Assembly (NCBI GenBank): GCA_028689775.1
Contig: JAQVCM010000018.1
Coordinates: forward strand, 1 to 64,000
From: Crocinitomicaceae bacterium
GTDB lineage: Bacteria; Bacteroidota; Bacteroidia; Flavobacteriales_D; Crocinitomicaceae
DNA: 64,000 bases
Reading direction: 5' to 3'
Below are positions 1-7,215 of this stretch, one piece after another. Position 1 is the first letter of the stretch. Each line of letters begins with the position of its first letter. The notes below the pieces were generated by a model that ran no database searches, had not been told where the DNA came from, and was given only the letters and a program-made list of their open reading frames with translations. A program made the position numbers and the translations under genes.

Positions 1-433
1 CACTTAAAGGATTAGAATCATATACCAAAGTTGCTCCTGTTACTACAGTAGCCCAGTCCAATCCTCCAGCTCCGAAATCAATACTAGAAGTTTCTTTGAG
101 ATACAACTTAAAATTTGGTGTACCTGCAGTAGGGTCTGGAGTTACCCCAATTCGGTTAAAATAAATACTTGTCAACTCTTGTCCAGCAATACCTATCAAT
201 TGAGAAGCAGGATACACAACTGCCGTTCTATTCGTTGCAGAAGAATTCGTGGAACTATTCATCGGTCCATACGTAGTACTTGCTACGTTCATTGTACAGG
301 TACCTGCAACATTAAAAAGTTGTGCGTTCGCGTTAAAGCTTAAACCCAATGCAATGAAAATAGTCATCGATAGGATCATCTTGAGTCGACTGGCATACCG
401 CCAGATAAATCGATTAGTGTAGTGTTGTTTCAT
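1..433 (-). CDS. Secreted protein, C-terminal part beyond window edge
   Basis: Reading leftward from the ATG at 431-433, an uninterrupted frame runs off the window start, giving 144 visible residues. The N-terminus carries an unusually long basic region (about 20 residues with several Arg and Lys), then a hydrophobic stretch ending in NANAQ, so it looks like an exported protein. The mature part begins LFNVAGTC and is rich in Ser, Thr and Asn, as in Bacteroidota surface proteins, which usually end in a T9SS sorting domain; that end is not visible here. A 15-nt palindrome at 390-404 lies inside the N-terminal coding region and may explain its odd length; a second Met near residue 19 (LKMILSMTIF) could be the working start. 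Specific function unknown. Confidence 0.75.
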   Translation of the reverse strand, partial: MKQHYTNRFIWRYASRLKMILSMTIFIALGLSFNANAQLFNVAGTCTMNVASTTYGPMNSSTNSSATNRTAVVYPASQLIGIAGQELTSIYFNRIGVTPDPTAGTPNFKLYLKETSSIDFGAGGLDWATVVTGATLVYDSNPLS

Positions 434-783
434 GATGATTTTGTTTTAGAATGTTTCTTGTAAACATAAACAATAAAATCAAATGTAATTTTAAAAACTG
501 TTCAAATCAAAGAAAAACAGCTCGATTTTAAAAAAAACGATCAAACGATGAATGACAAAACTCACCTATTTAGACACTTAATTTGCTCGTTGATCGATAA
601 AGCTCTTCATTGAAGTGTCGATTTGACTTATTCAAAATTGTCAATTTTAAATTTATAGAAGGAAAAACTCACTTGAAAAGTGAAGACATTTCAATGTTGT
701 TATTGCTACACGAACCCCTCAATCTCATTTTGAAGTTTTTATATCGAATAATAATCACAAACAGTTTGATATCATTTGTCTAG
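434..783. other. Intergenic stretch
   Basis: It holds the promoter at 480-511 for the leftward gene and the downstream end of the Omp28 gene (its stop is at 784). Otherwise it is AT-rich, with no open frame or strong hairpin that I can support. Confidence 0.6.
480..511 (-). promoter_or_regulatory. Promoter of the partial secreted-protein gene
   Basis: On the minus strand TTTG (508-511), 20 nt, then TACATTTG (480-487) fit the Bacteroidota -33/-7 consensus. The predicted start of transcription lies near 476, giving a leader of about 43 nt before the ATG at 433. Confidence 0.6.
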
Positions 784-1689
784 TTATTGAAGATTTACCT
801 TTACAACTTGGTAAATTTCATACGTAGCTTTGTTCATCGTGTAAACCAATAAATGACAATTTGCTGGGTCGTATTGGGCTGGCAATTGGTAACTATAATC
901 TAAATAATATTTCCCATTTGGCTTTAAGTTCGTAGCTAATAAATCCCTTCCAAAAGCTCGGTTATCTATATTTCCACGATGAATATTGTGGTGCACGTAA
1001 TTTTCATCAGATACTCCTCCTGGAAATTTTTGTTTTGAAACAAAGGTGTTTTCAATTAAATAAACCACAACTGAGAAATCCGCTGAAGCCATGTTCATGG
1101 TATCAATCTCAGCATGTAAAAACACACCTCTTGTTGTTGGAAAATAGTTGATTTTTGCTTGAAGATTTGTTTTTAATTCATTTTCAGTAATCATCTGATT
1201 GGATGCATTGCTCCAGTTTCCAGGCTGTTGAAACATCACTCCGCCAAATACTTTCCGACTCACCGTTCCTTGCGGATTTCCAGTGAAGTTAAACCCATTT
1301 TGAAAAGTGCTACCATAGGCAATGACCATCGGATTTGTCAGATCATTTGTGTAGGAAGCGTCAACCGATTGAAAAGGGCCAATTCCTCCTGGAGAAGCGT
1401 GAATAGATGCCACAAAAACACGATCTGGATTTGCAACTTCAATGTCTTTCGCAATCACAGCGGCACTTGGACAAAAAACACATTTGTGACCTGTATAATC
1501 TTCAATCAGCACGTTGCGATTGGTATTTGTATTTTGTGTAAACGTAGGCCAAGGATATGCACTCCAAGCTCCTGGATATAAACTGGTGTTTAATTCTGTT
1601 GAAATTCCTGGAATAAATGGCTTTTTAACTTTGTCGCAAGATGTAATCGTTAGCGCGACTAAAATCAGAATAAATGAGAATTTTTTCAT
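784..1689 (-). CDS. Omp28-related outer membrane lipoprotein
   Basis: The product has 301 residues. A short signal peptide ends in a lipobox (TITSC, Cys18), so it is a predicted lipoprotein. Around residues 60-80 a segment with Lys-Cys-Val-Phe-Cys-Pro (Cys70, Cys73) resembles the thioredoxin-like CxxC segment of the Omp28 family of Bacteroidota. The C-terminal half is beta-rich, as in family members. It is the last gene of an operon with the DUF6029 gene (10-nt gap) and a TlpA-like thioredoxin at the head. Two thioredoxin-like proteins in one envelope operon suggest a role in thiol chemistry or in maturation of the barrel protein between them; that role is inference. Family assignment is fairly sure, function is not. 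Confidence 0.85.
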   Translation of the reverse strand: MKKFSFILILVALTITSCDKVKKPFIPGISTELNTSLYPGAWSAYPWPTFTQNTNTNRNVLIEDYTGHKCVFCPSAAVIAKDIEVANPDRVFVASIHASPGGIGPFQSVDASYTNDLTNPMVIAYGSTFQNGFNFTGNPQGTVSRKVFGGVMFQQPGNWSNASNQMITENELKTNLQAKINYFPTTRGVFLHAEIDTMNMASADFSVVVYLIENTFVSKQKFPGGVSDENYVHHNIHRGNIDNRAFGRDLLATNLKPNGKYYLDYSYQLPAQYDPANCHLLVYTMNKATYEIYQVVKVNLQ

Positions 1690-1699
1690 ACGATCTAGA

Positions 1700-3358
1700 T
1701 TAAAAACTTTGAGTAAATGTGAACGTTAAACCATTGGATGCTGGTACGAATCGGCAAACTCCTCCAACACAAAATAAACCTGCACGTTGTCTTCCGTAAG
1801 AAAGCATGAAACGACTCGATTCACGAACGTATCCGAAAGAACCAATTAAATAATGCAAACGTTGGTCTGGAACTGAGTTACCATAATTATACTGATCCAT
1901 CACACTGAAAAACCAATTGGGTGAAATCGTATATTCTAGAACCGCTGTTGCCCAATCTCCTTTGTCCTTTTTGGTAAACAAGCCTTGAAGTTCTGCTCTC
2001 AATGCGTGCTTTTTATTGATCTTGTAATTCATTTCAATTACACCAATATGAGAATTAATAATTCCTGAAGCATCTTCTGCTACTTTGGAAATGTCATTGT
2101 TCAGACGAATGTTGAAATAAGAGAAAATCAAACTAAAGTTCTTGTTGAACTTACGCGTAATGTTTACGTTGATATCTTGCCAATATTGCAAACTACTTTG
2201 ATCAAACAATCTTCCAGTATACGTAATTCCGTTAGAATCCAATGGGTTTACTCCAGAAGTATGTCTGATTGGCCCATAAGCAGTTGAGAAATTGACATTG
2301 ACTGGCATTCCATACTTTCCTCCTAACTTACTGTCTTTTTTAAACGTATATAACACTTCCGCTTGGTATGCAACTTCACCCATGGCTTGTGTCGCATACG
2401 GATAAAGCGTTGCAACTAAATTGTAAGTATGTGTTTTATTTAAAGCTGGCAAATAATTAATCAGTACATCTTGCAATGTTTTTGAGCGATCAGAACGCAA
2501 ACTCATGTTATCAGCTGATTTAGCAGATAGAATGATTCCCAAACCTTTTTGAGAATACCCTAAATTAATCAAGGCTGCTTGGCCCGGATTATAGCTAAAG
2601 TTATTGTCTTCGGAAGGATCATTCTCTTTGCGAGCGTATTCAGCGTTGAGTGTAAATTTTCCGTATCGCAAAGCCAAACGACCACCGTAAGAACCTACAT
2701 TTTGAGGAAGGATTAATTCTGAATTATCATCTTTTTGGAATTTACTTACGAAAGAAGCACCTAAAACTACATCCAATTTCTTTTCGCTCATCCATTTCAA
2801 AGATTCGTTTAAGTGAACTTCAGCATCAGCACCGCGAACAATACCATCTGCTTTCACAACTTTCCCTTCTTGAAAAGATAAACGTTGACTTCCATAAACT
2901 CCTTTTAAAACAACTCCTTTGTATGGGCGAACAATCAATCGCATTCCGTCCATGTTGTTGTCATATCCTAAAGCTCGATCTTCGTAGGAACGAAATAACA
3001 AACCAGAACCAAATTGTTCATAAAAGTTACCCAAAGTCACATCCACAAAACCATTGGAATAACCGAAATAACGCATTCCCAAACCAGTTCCATCGTATCG
3101 GTCTGGATAACCTTGAATTCTTGGCATGTAGGATTCTAATCGAATACCTGCTTTAAAATTTCCTACCGTATAAAAAATATTTGCGTACGAATTTAACAAT
3201 GCTTTTGACTCCGGCTGATTAGCACCAATTAAAGAGTCTTTGTTCAAATATTGAAAAGTGCTTTCGATGTTCCCCGTAATTGAACCAAGATTGGATTGTC
3301 CAAATCCAAGAGTAAAAATGGATACTGCGGCAAGAGAAAGTTTTAAATGTAGTTTCAT
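1700..3358 (-). CDS. DUF6029 outer-membrane beta-barrel-like protein
   Basis: The 552-residue product has a signal peptide (cleavage near FGFGQ), then repeated amphipathic beta strands with many aromatic girdle residues and a final Phe (FTQSF), typical of an outer-membrane barrel. The N-terminal block with YxNIFYTVGNFKAGIRLE, GNFYEQFGSGLLFRSYEDR and the MDGMRL segment matches the Bacteroidota family DUF6029 as I remember it. It lies between the TlpA-like gene (19 nt upstream) and the Omp28-related gene (10 nt downstream), so all three are probably transcribed together. No enzyme motif is visible; a surface structural or transport role is inference. Confidence 0.8.
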   Translation of the reverse strand: MKLHLKLSLAAVSIFTLGFGQSNLGSITGNIESTFQYLNKDSLIGANQPESKALLNSYANIFYTVGNFKAGIRLESYMPRIQGYPDRYDGTGLGMRYFGYSNGFVDVTLGNFYEQFGSGLLFRSYEDRALGYDNNMDGMRLIVRPYKGVVLKGVYGSQRLSFQEGKVVKADGIVRGADAEVHLNESLKWMSEKKLDVVLGASFVSKFQKDDNSELILPQNVGSYGGRLALRYGKFTLNAEYARKENDPSEDNNFSYNPGQAALINLGYSQKGLGIILSAKSADNMSLRSDRSKTLQDVLINYLPALNKTHTYNLVATLYPYATQAMGEVAYQAEVLYTFKKDSKLGGKYGMPVNVNFSTAYGPIRHTSGVNPLDSNGITYTGRLFDQSSLQYWQDINVNITRKFNKNFSLIFSYFNIRLNNDISKVAEDASGIINSHIGVIEMNYKINKKHALRAELQGLFTKKDKGDWATAVLEYTISPNWFFSVMDQYNYGNSVPDQRLHYLIGSFGYVRESSRFMLSYGRQRAGLFCVGGVCRFVPASNGLTFTFTQSF

Positions 3359-3377
3359 AAGTTTAAGCTAAGCAGTA

Positions 3378-3881
3378 TTATTTCTTCAATTCTAAAATTT
3401 TCTGATATAAAATCTCTTCATCTCCAGGAGCATAACTATTATGTGAATACACAATTTTTCCACTTGCATCTACCAAAAACGTATGTGGAACGTTGTTGAC
3501 ACCCATTGCTCTTTTGAAGTCACCGTTTGGATCCATTAAAACGATGTACTCCCAACTTTTCCCATTTACATAAACCGGAACATTATTTTTTGTTTTTTCA
3601 TCGTCGATAGAAACTGCAACTAATGTTACGCCTGTTTCTTCTTGCCAATCTTCGTATAATTCGTGAATGGTATTTAATTCTCGTTTACAAGGTGCACACC
3701 AAGTTGCCCAAAAACTAAATACGATTGGTCCTTTTAAACCTAATTCTGCGGTGTTAACCACTTTTCCCTCCATATCTTTAAGTTGAACGGACGGAATCGT
3801 TTTACCATTTTCGTTGTTATCCTGCGCTGAAAGTTGAAAGGATAGTGTTGTTATTGATAAAATAAAAAGAAGTTTTTTCAT
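3378..3881 (-). CDS. TlpA-like periplasmic thioredoxin
   Basis: The 167-residue product has a signal peptide (to about SAQ20) and one thioredoxin-fold domain of the TlpA/ResA/AhpC-TSA group. It has WATWCAPC (active-site Cys62 and Cys65) and the cis-Pro segment NNVPHTF (Pro132). Family members reduce disulfides in exported proteins or cytochromes. It is first in the operon with DUF6029 and Omp28-related genes. A TATATTTG box on the minus strand (3946-3953) would start transcription near 3942, leaving a leader of about 60 nt. Substrate unknown; the neighbours suggest envelope proteins rather than cytochrome c. Confidence 0.9.
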   Translation of the reverse strand: MKKLLFILSITTLSFQLSAQDNNENGKTIPSVQLKDMEGKVVNTAELGLKGPIVFSFWATWCAPCKRELNTIHELYEDWQEETGVTLVAVSIDDEKTKNNVPVYVNGKSWEYIVLMDPNGDFKRAMGVNNVPHTFLVDASGKIVYSHNSYAPGDEEILYQKILELKK

Positions 3882-4221
3882 GTTTTTTTAGTTTTATTGT
3901 CTCGTGACGTGAATTTAAAATTTATTCAAAAACACTGCCAATCTTCAAATATAACACTTTTTTAAAAGTCTGAATTTGTTCTAATACGCCTCACTATTGA
4001 AATCCTACCAACAAAAAGATGGTGTTAATCAATCAAATCAAATGGCATAAACAACAGATAAAACGGAATAAACAGCCATTAATCAAGATATCTTACTTAA
4101 TTCTAAGCCTCTAAAAATTAAAATTGCTTGGAGACTTGCAATAATTTAACAGTCTGGAATTGTTGTACTAAAGAAATATTTATGTAAATTTGATTCAAAC
4201 TATAAATTAAAACAAGAACTT
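3882..4221. other. Divergent intergenic promoter region
   Basis: This 340-nt stretch carries the leftward TATATTTG box (3946-3953) of the TlpA operon and the rightward promoter at 4160-4192. The middle is AT-rich and no gene or stable hairpin was found. Confidence 0.6.
4160..4192 (+). promoter_or_regulatory. Promoter of the small T9SS protein gene
   Basis: TTG (4163-4165), 19 nt and TAAATTTG (4185-4192) match the Flavobacterium-type consensus (TTG-N17-23-TAnnTTTG). Predicted transcription start about 4196, 26 nt before the ATG at 4222. Confidence 0.65.
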
Positions 4222-4968
4222 ATGAAAAAAAACATACTCTCTTTAATTACCATTCTTTCATTTGGATTAATAGGTAATGCACAAACATTCGAAATTTATG
4301 AAGGGCTGGGTTCTACAACAGATATCTCAGGAACTACATTGAATGTAACCTTGGATGGCGATTTTTACGAAGGATACTTCTTTGTTAAAAATACGACCAC
4401 GACGCCGATAAAAACAAACATCAGACGTGTGAACATTTTGACAACTTCTTCTGCAATCACATACGGTATTTGCTGGGGCGTTGTAGATCCAAATAATCCA
4501 GGAGCTCCTGGTACTTGCTATGCTCCTTCAGCAACAAATACCTTTACAACACCTGGTCATGCACCTTTAACCATCAACAACATTGGTTCAATTACTGCTG
4601 ATGTTGGTTATGACATGGGTTCTAATGAACAAGTTCACTTTAGATATTACATAGAAGATACAACAGGACTAGTTTACGATTCATTAGACATTAAAATCAA
4701 TAATGTTTTGGCTGTTAAAGAAGTGAAAAACATGGTTTCTTTCAATACGTTTCCAAACCCAGCAAATGACGTTCTTAACTTAACAGTTCAAGGAAGCTCA
4801 GACAACGCTCTAAAAATGGTTGATGTTTTGGGTAACGTAATTGCTGAAGAGAAATTTGGAGCAAGTAAAAAATTAGATGTTAGTCAATTTAAAAATGGAG
4901 TTTACATTTTAACGATTTATTCAAACGGTAAAATGGTTCAAACAAAAAGAGTTGTTGTTAGACACTAA
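4222..4968 (+). CDS. Secreted protein with type A T9SS sorting domain
   Basis: The product has 248 residues. A signal peptide ends near IGNAQ. A beta-sandwich-like region of about 140 residues follows; it contains a Cys pair in a Pro/Gly-rich loop (ICWGVV...GTCYAP). The last 70 residues are a classic type A Por sorting domain: FNTFPNPANDVLNL, a VDVLGNVI segment, KNGVYIL and a basic end (TKRVVVRH). The domain directs export by the type IX system and cleavage or anchoring at the cell surface. A good promoter precedes it and a perfect hairpin terminator follows, so it is a single-gene unit. The N-terminal part has no family I recognise. Confidence 0.88.
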   Translation: MKKNILSLITILSFGLIGNAQTFEIYEGLGSTTDISGTTLNVTLDGDFYEGYFFVKNTTTTPIKTNIRRVNILTTSSAITYGICWGVVDPNNPGAPGTCYAPSATNTFTTPGHAPLTINNIGSITADVGYDMGSNEQVHFRYYIEDTTGLVYDSLDIKINNVLAVKEVKNMVSFNTFPNPANDVLNLTVQGSSDNALKMVDVLGNVIAEEKFGASKKLDVSQFKNGVYILTIYSNGKMVQTKRVVVRH

Positions 4969-5000
4969 AGAATTGAAATAGTTGAAATTAATTTTAAATT

Positions 5001-5032
5001 AAAAAGGGAGGTTTTAAAACCTCCCTTTTTTT
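5001..5032 (+). terminator. Intrinsic terminator after the T9SS protein gene
   Basis: A perfect 20-nt palindrome (5006-5025, GGGAGG and CCTCCC arms) is flanked by A and T runs. It could stop transcription from both sides. Confidence 0.85.
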
Positions 5033-5089
5033 GTACCTATTATGGACGAAATTCAAATTCGTTTTATCTTGAATTGAATCGTTGTTTTA

Positions 5090-5632
5090 TTAATTGACTT
5101 TAATTCCTTTCACAACTCTGTCTTTTCTCTTCGTACGTTTCAATTTTTGAATCGAAACCATCAAGAATGAACTCCCTGATGAAGTGTTAGCATAATAAGT
5201 TTGATTTCCGTAAACCACTTCTCCGCCTTTTCCAGTTTTCCAATCTGCAACTAAATAATATTTTCCATCTGATTGATTTTGACGAGCTGCGAATTTTAAA
5301 GTTTTTCCAGTTCCAACTTCAAATCGGATAAAAACTTCCCCTTTATCTCCATCTTGTTCAAAAACACATTTCGTACTTGGATTGATAATGACACGGTCTT
5401 CTTCCTTTCTTTCGTTGACAACTAATTTCCCGTCCGCAGAAATTTGTTGATTGCCTTTTTGTGAGCTTCGTTGCAAAATAATCTGCGAAGAAGTGTAAAA
5501 CTGCAACCTTTTCATTGTTAGAGGTGTCAAATCATAATCGTCTTTTAATGCGTTGGTATAAGCAACTCTTTGACTGCAACTAAGCACCGTAAATGCCAAG
5601 GTTGCTAATAAGATGAATTTCATTGATTTCAT
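5090..5632 (-). CDS. Hypothetical lipoprotein
   Basis: The 180-residue product starts with a signal peptide ending in a lipobox (TVLSC, Cys19). The mature part is mostly beta strand with several Lys-rich turns; it contains LTMKRLQFYTSSQI, a DRVIINPSTKCVF stretch and a very basic end (KLKRTKRKDRVVKG). I recall similar unnamed lipoproteins in Bacteroidota but no function. It stands alone: its stop faces the terminator at 5001-5032, and upstream lies a minus-strand TAAATTTG box (5686-5693) that would give a leader of about 50 nt. Confidence is high that this is a gene, low on role. Confidence 0.75.
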   Translation of the reverse strand: MKSMKFILLATLAFTVLSCSQRVAYTNALKDDYDLTPLTMKRLQFYTSSQIILQRSSQKGNQQISADGKLVVNERKEEDRVIINPSTKCVFEQDGDKGEVFIRFEVGTGKTLKFAARQNQSDGKYYLVADWKTGKGGEVVYGNQTYYANTSSGSSFLMVSIQKLKRTKRKDRVVKGIKVN

Positions 5633-5755
5633 GGATTCTTTTTTTAATTAAAGTGATGGAATGTCGTATTTGGAATCACCACTTGCAAATTTAACAAATA
5701 TCAGCTAACAAATATAATGCCTTAATCAATATAAGATTTTTTGGCTTTCTTTGAT

Positions 5756-5763
5756 TAACTTTG
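5756..5763 (+). promoter_or_regulatory. -7 box of the MBL hydrolase gene
   Basis: TAACTTTG matches TAnnTTTG exactly. It covers the in-frame TTG at 5761, so that TTG cannot be the start; transcription would begin near 5767 and the ATG at 5782 is the start. No good -33 element at the usual distance is seen. Confidence 0.55.
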
Positions 5764-5781
5764 AATTCAAATTCATTTTCT

Positions 5782-6426
5782 ATGGTACACGTACAAGGCT
5801 TCACCTTTAATCCTTTTCAGGAAAACTCATACATCGTTTACAATGACCAAAAAGAGGCGGTGATTATTGATCCAGGTTGTTACACGAGAGAAGAGCAAGC
5901 TTTCTTTCTGGAATACATTCAATCGAATGGTTTAAAACCCTTGGCTTTGCTCAATACACATTGTCACATTGATCACATTTTAGGAAATGCATTTGTATTG
6001 AGAAACTTTGAACTTGATTTCTACGCGCACGAGTTGGATTTACCGACTTTGCAAATGGGTGAACTTTCCGCCAAAATGTATGGAATGTCTGAATATGAAA
6101 CTTCTCCCAAACCAACCAAATTCATTCAAGACAAGGAAGTTCTCCAATTCGGAAACATCCAATTGGACGTGATTTTTGGTCCTGGTCATGCACCTGGACA
6201 CGTTGCTTTTTACAATGCAGCAAGCAATATTCTTCTTGGCGGAGACATTCTATTCAAAGGCAGCTTTGGAAGATACGATTTACCTGGCGGAAGTTTAGAG
6301 GTATTGAAGAAAAGCATCACCGAAAGACTGTTTACGCTTCCAGAAAACACAGTTGTTTATTCAGGACACGGACCAGCAACAAGCATTGGCGAAGAAAAAA
6401 GCACCAATCCAATTTTAAGTTATTAG
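5782..6426 (+). CDS. Metallo-beta-lactamase-fold hydrolase (glyoxalase II-like)
   Basis: The 214-residue product has a complete MBL core. The metal-binding motif is THCHIDH (residues 59-65). It is followed by GPGHAPGHVAFY, LGGDILF and the C-terminal YSGHGP, which supply the remaining His and Asp ligands. Such stand-alone proteins of about 210 residues hydrolyse thioesters or related substrates (glyoxalase II-like or persulfide dioxygenase-like), but the true substrate is unknown. The start at ATG 5782 (MVHVQGF) is preferred over the upstream TTG because a -7 promoter box covers that TTG. It converges on the biotin carrier gene with 3 nt between the stop codons. Confidence 0.88.
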   Translation: MVHVQGFTFNPFQENSYIVYNDQKEAVIIDPGCYTREEQAFFLEYIQSNGLKPLALLNTHCHIDHILGNAFVLRNFELDFYAHELDLPTLQMGELSAKMYGMSEYETSPKPTKFIQDKEVLQFGNIQLDVIFGPGHAPGHVAFYNAASNILLGGDILFKGSFGRYDLPGGSLEVLKKSITERLFTLPENTVVYSGHGPATSIGEEKSTNPILSY

Positions 6427-6429
6427 TAT

Positions 6430-6897
6430 TTATTCAAACGTTACCAAAACAGCTCCTTTGTCTACAACTTGGTCTGTTTTTACTTCGATGGATTTCACAA
6501 TTCCAACACCTTCTGATTTCAATACGTTTTCCATTTTCATGGCTTCTAAAGTCAAGAGCGAATCTCCAACTTCAATTTCATCTCCAACAGAAATGCTAAT
6601 GGCAACAATTCTTCCCGGCATCGGTGATTTTAGTTGAGATAACTTACGAATTTTTACTTTATCCAAACCAAGTTGAGCAATTAGTTCATCCAAAGGACCT
6701 TTTTTAGAAATCAAATATTCGCAGTGATTAATTTTCACTTTCAACATTCTGTTTTCTAAATTTTCTTCCATAATCTCACCATGGAAATTTTTTCCTTTAT
6801 AGGTCATGGTGAAAAAACGATCGTCTTCCCAAATAATTTCACTTTGGTGACTTACTAAAACCTCTTCACCATCCAATTTCCAATCTTGATTTGCCAT
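6430..6897 (-). CDS. Biotin carboxyl carrier-like protein
   Basis: The 155-residue product ends in a complete biotinyl domain (about residues 88-155). The attachment motif is EAMKMEN, with Lys121 as the expected biotinylated residue, and SPMPGRIV opens the domain. The first 85 residues form a small beta-rich linker seen in the carrier subunits of Bacteroidota acyl-CoA or oxaloacetate-type carboxylases. Those partners (carboxylase and carboxyltransferase subunits) are not in this window, so which carboxylase it serves cannot be said. It stands alone and converges with the MBL gene. Confidence 0.85.
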   Translation of the reverse strand: MANQDWKLDGEEVLVSHQSEIIWEDDRFFTMTYKGKNFHGEIMEENLENRMLKVKINHCEYLISKKGPLDELIAQLGLDKVKIRKLSQLKSPMPGRIVAISISVGDEIEVGDSLLTLEAMKMENVLKSEGVGIVKSIEVKTDQVVDKGAVLVTFE

Positions 6898-6961
6898 TAT
6901 TTTAATTTATAACACAATATTACAAACATTTTAGTCAATAAATAAATAAGTCTTGCTTAAA

Positions 6962-6987
6962 AACCTGAGTTCGATTATCTCATCGAA
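6962..6987. repeat. Dispersed repeat copy, half-palindrome
   Basis: AACCTGAGTTCGAT followed by TATCTCATCGAA matches the first 26 nt of the full inverted repeat at 34151-34184 with one mismatch, then diverges. It lies in the 318-nt gap between the biotin carrier and aminopeptidase genes; nothing else is seen in that gap. Confidence 0.6.
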
Positions 6988-7215
6988 TCTATATCGCTGA
7001 TTATGAGACTCTAATAAACTATTCAAAATTCTCTTTGTTCAGCTTTCCAATAAATGGCATCCTACTTCGTCATTTTAAATAAAAATAGTCCACTGATTTT
7101 ATTTAAAATTTCTCTTATTATGAGCATTCATTGAAATATAAATCTCAATTTTACAATCGAACTCAAGTTAAAAAGAAAAATTTCATCAGCTTTGAGCTCT
7201 TAAATCTAAAAATAT

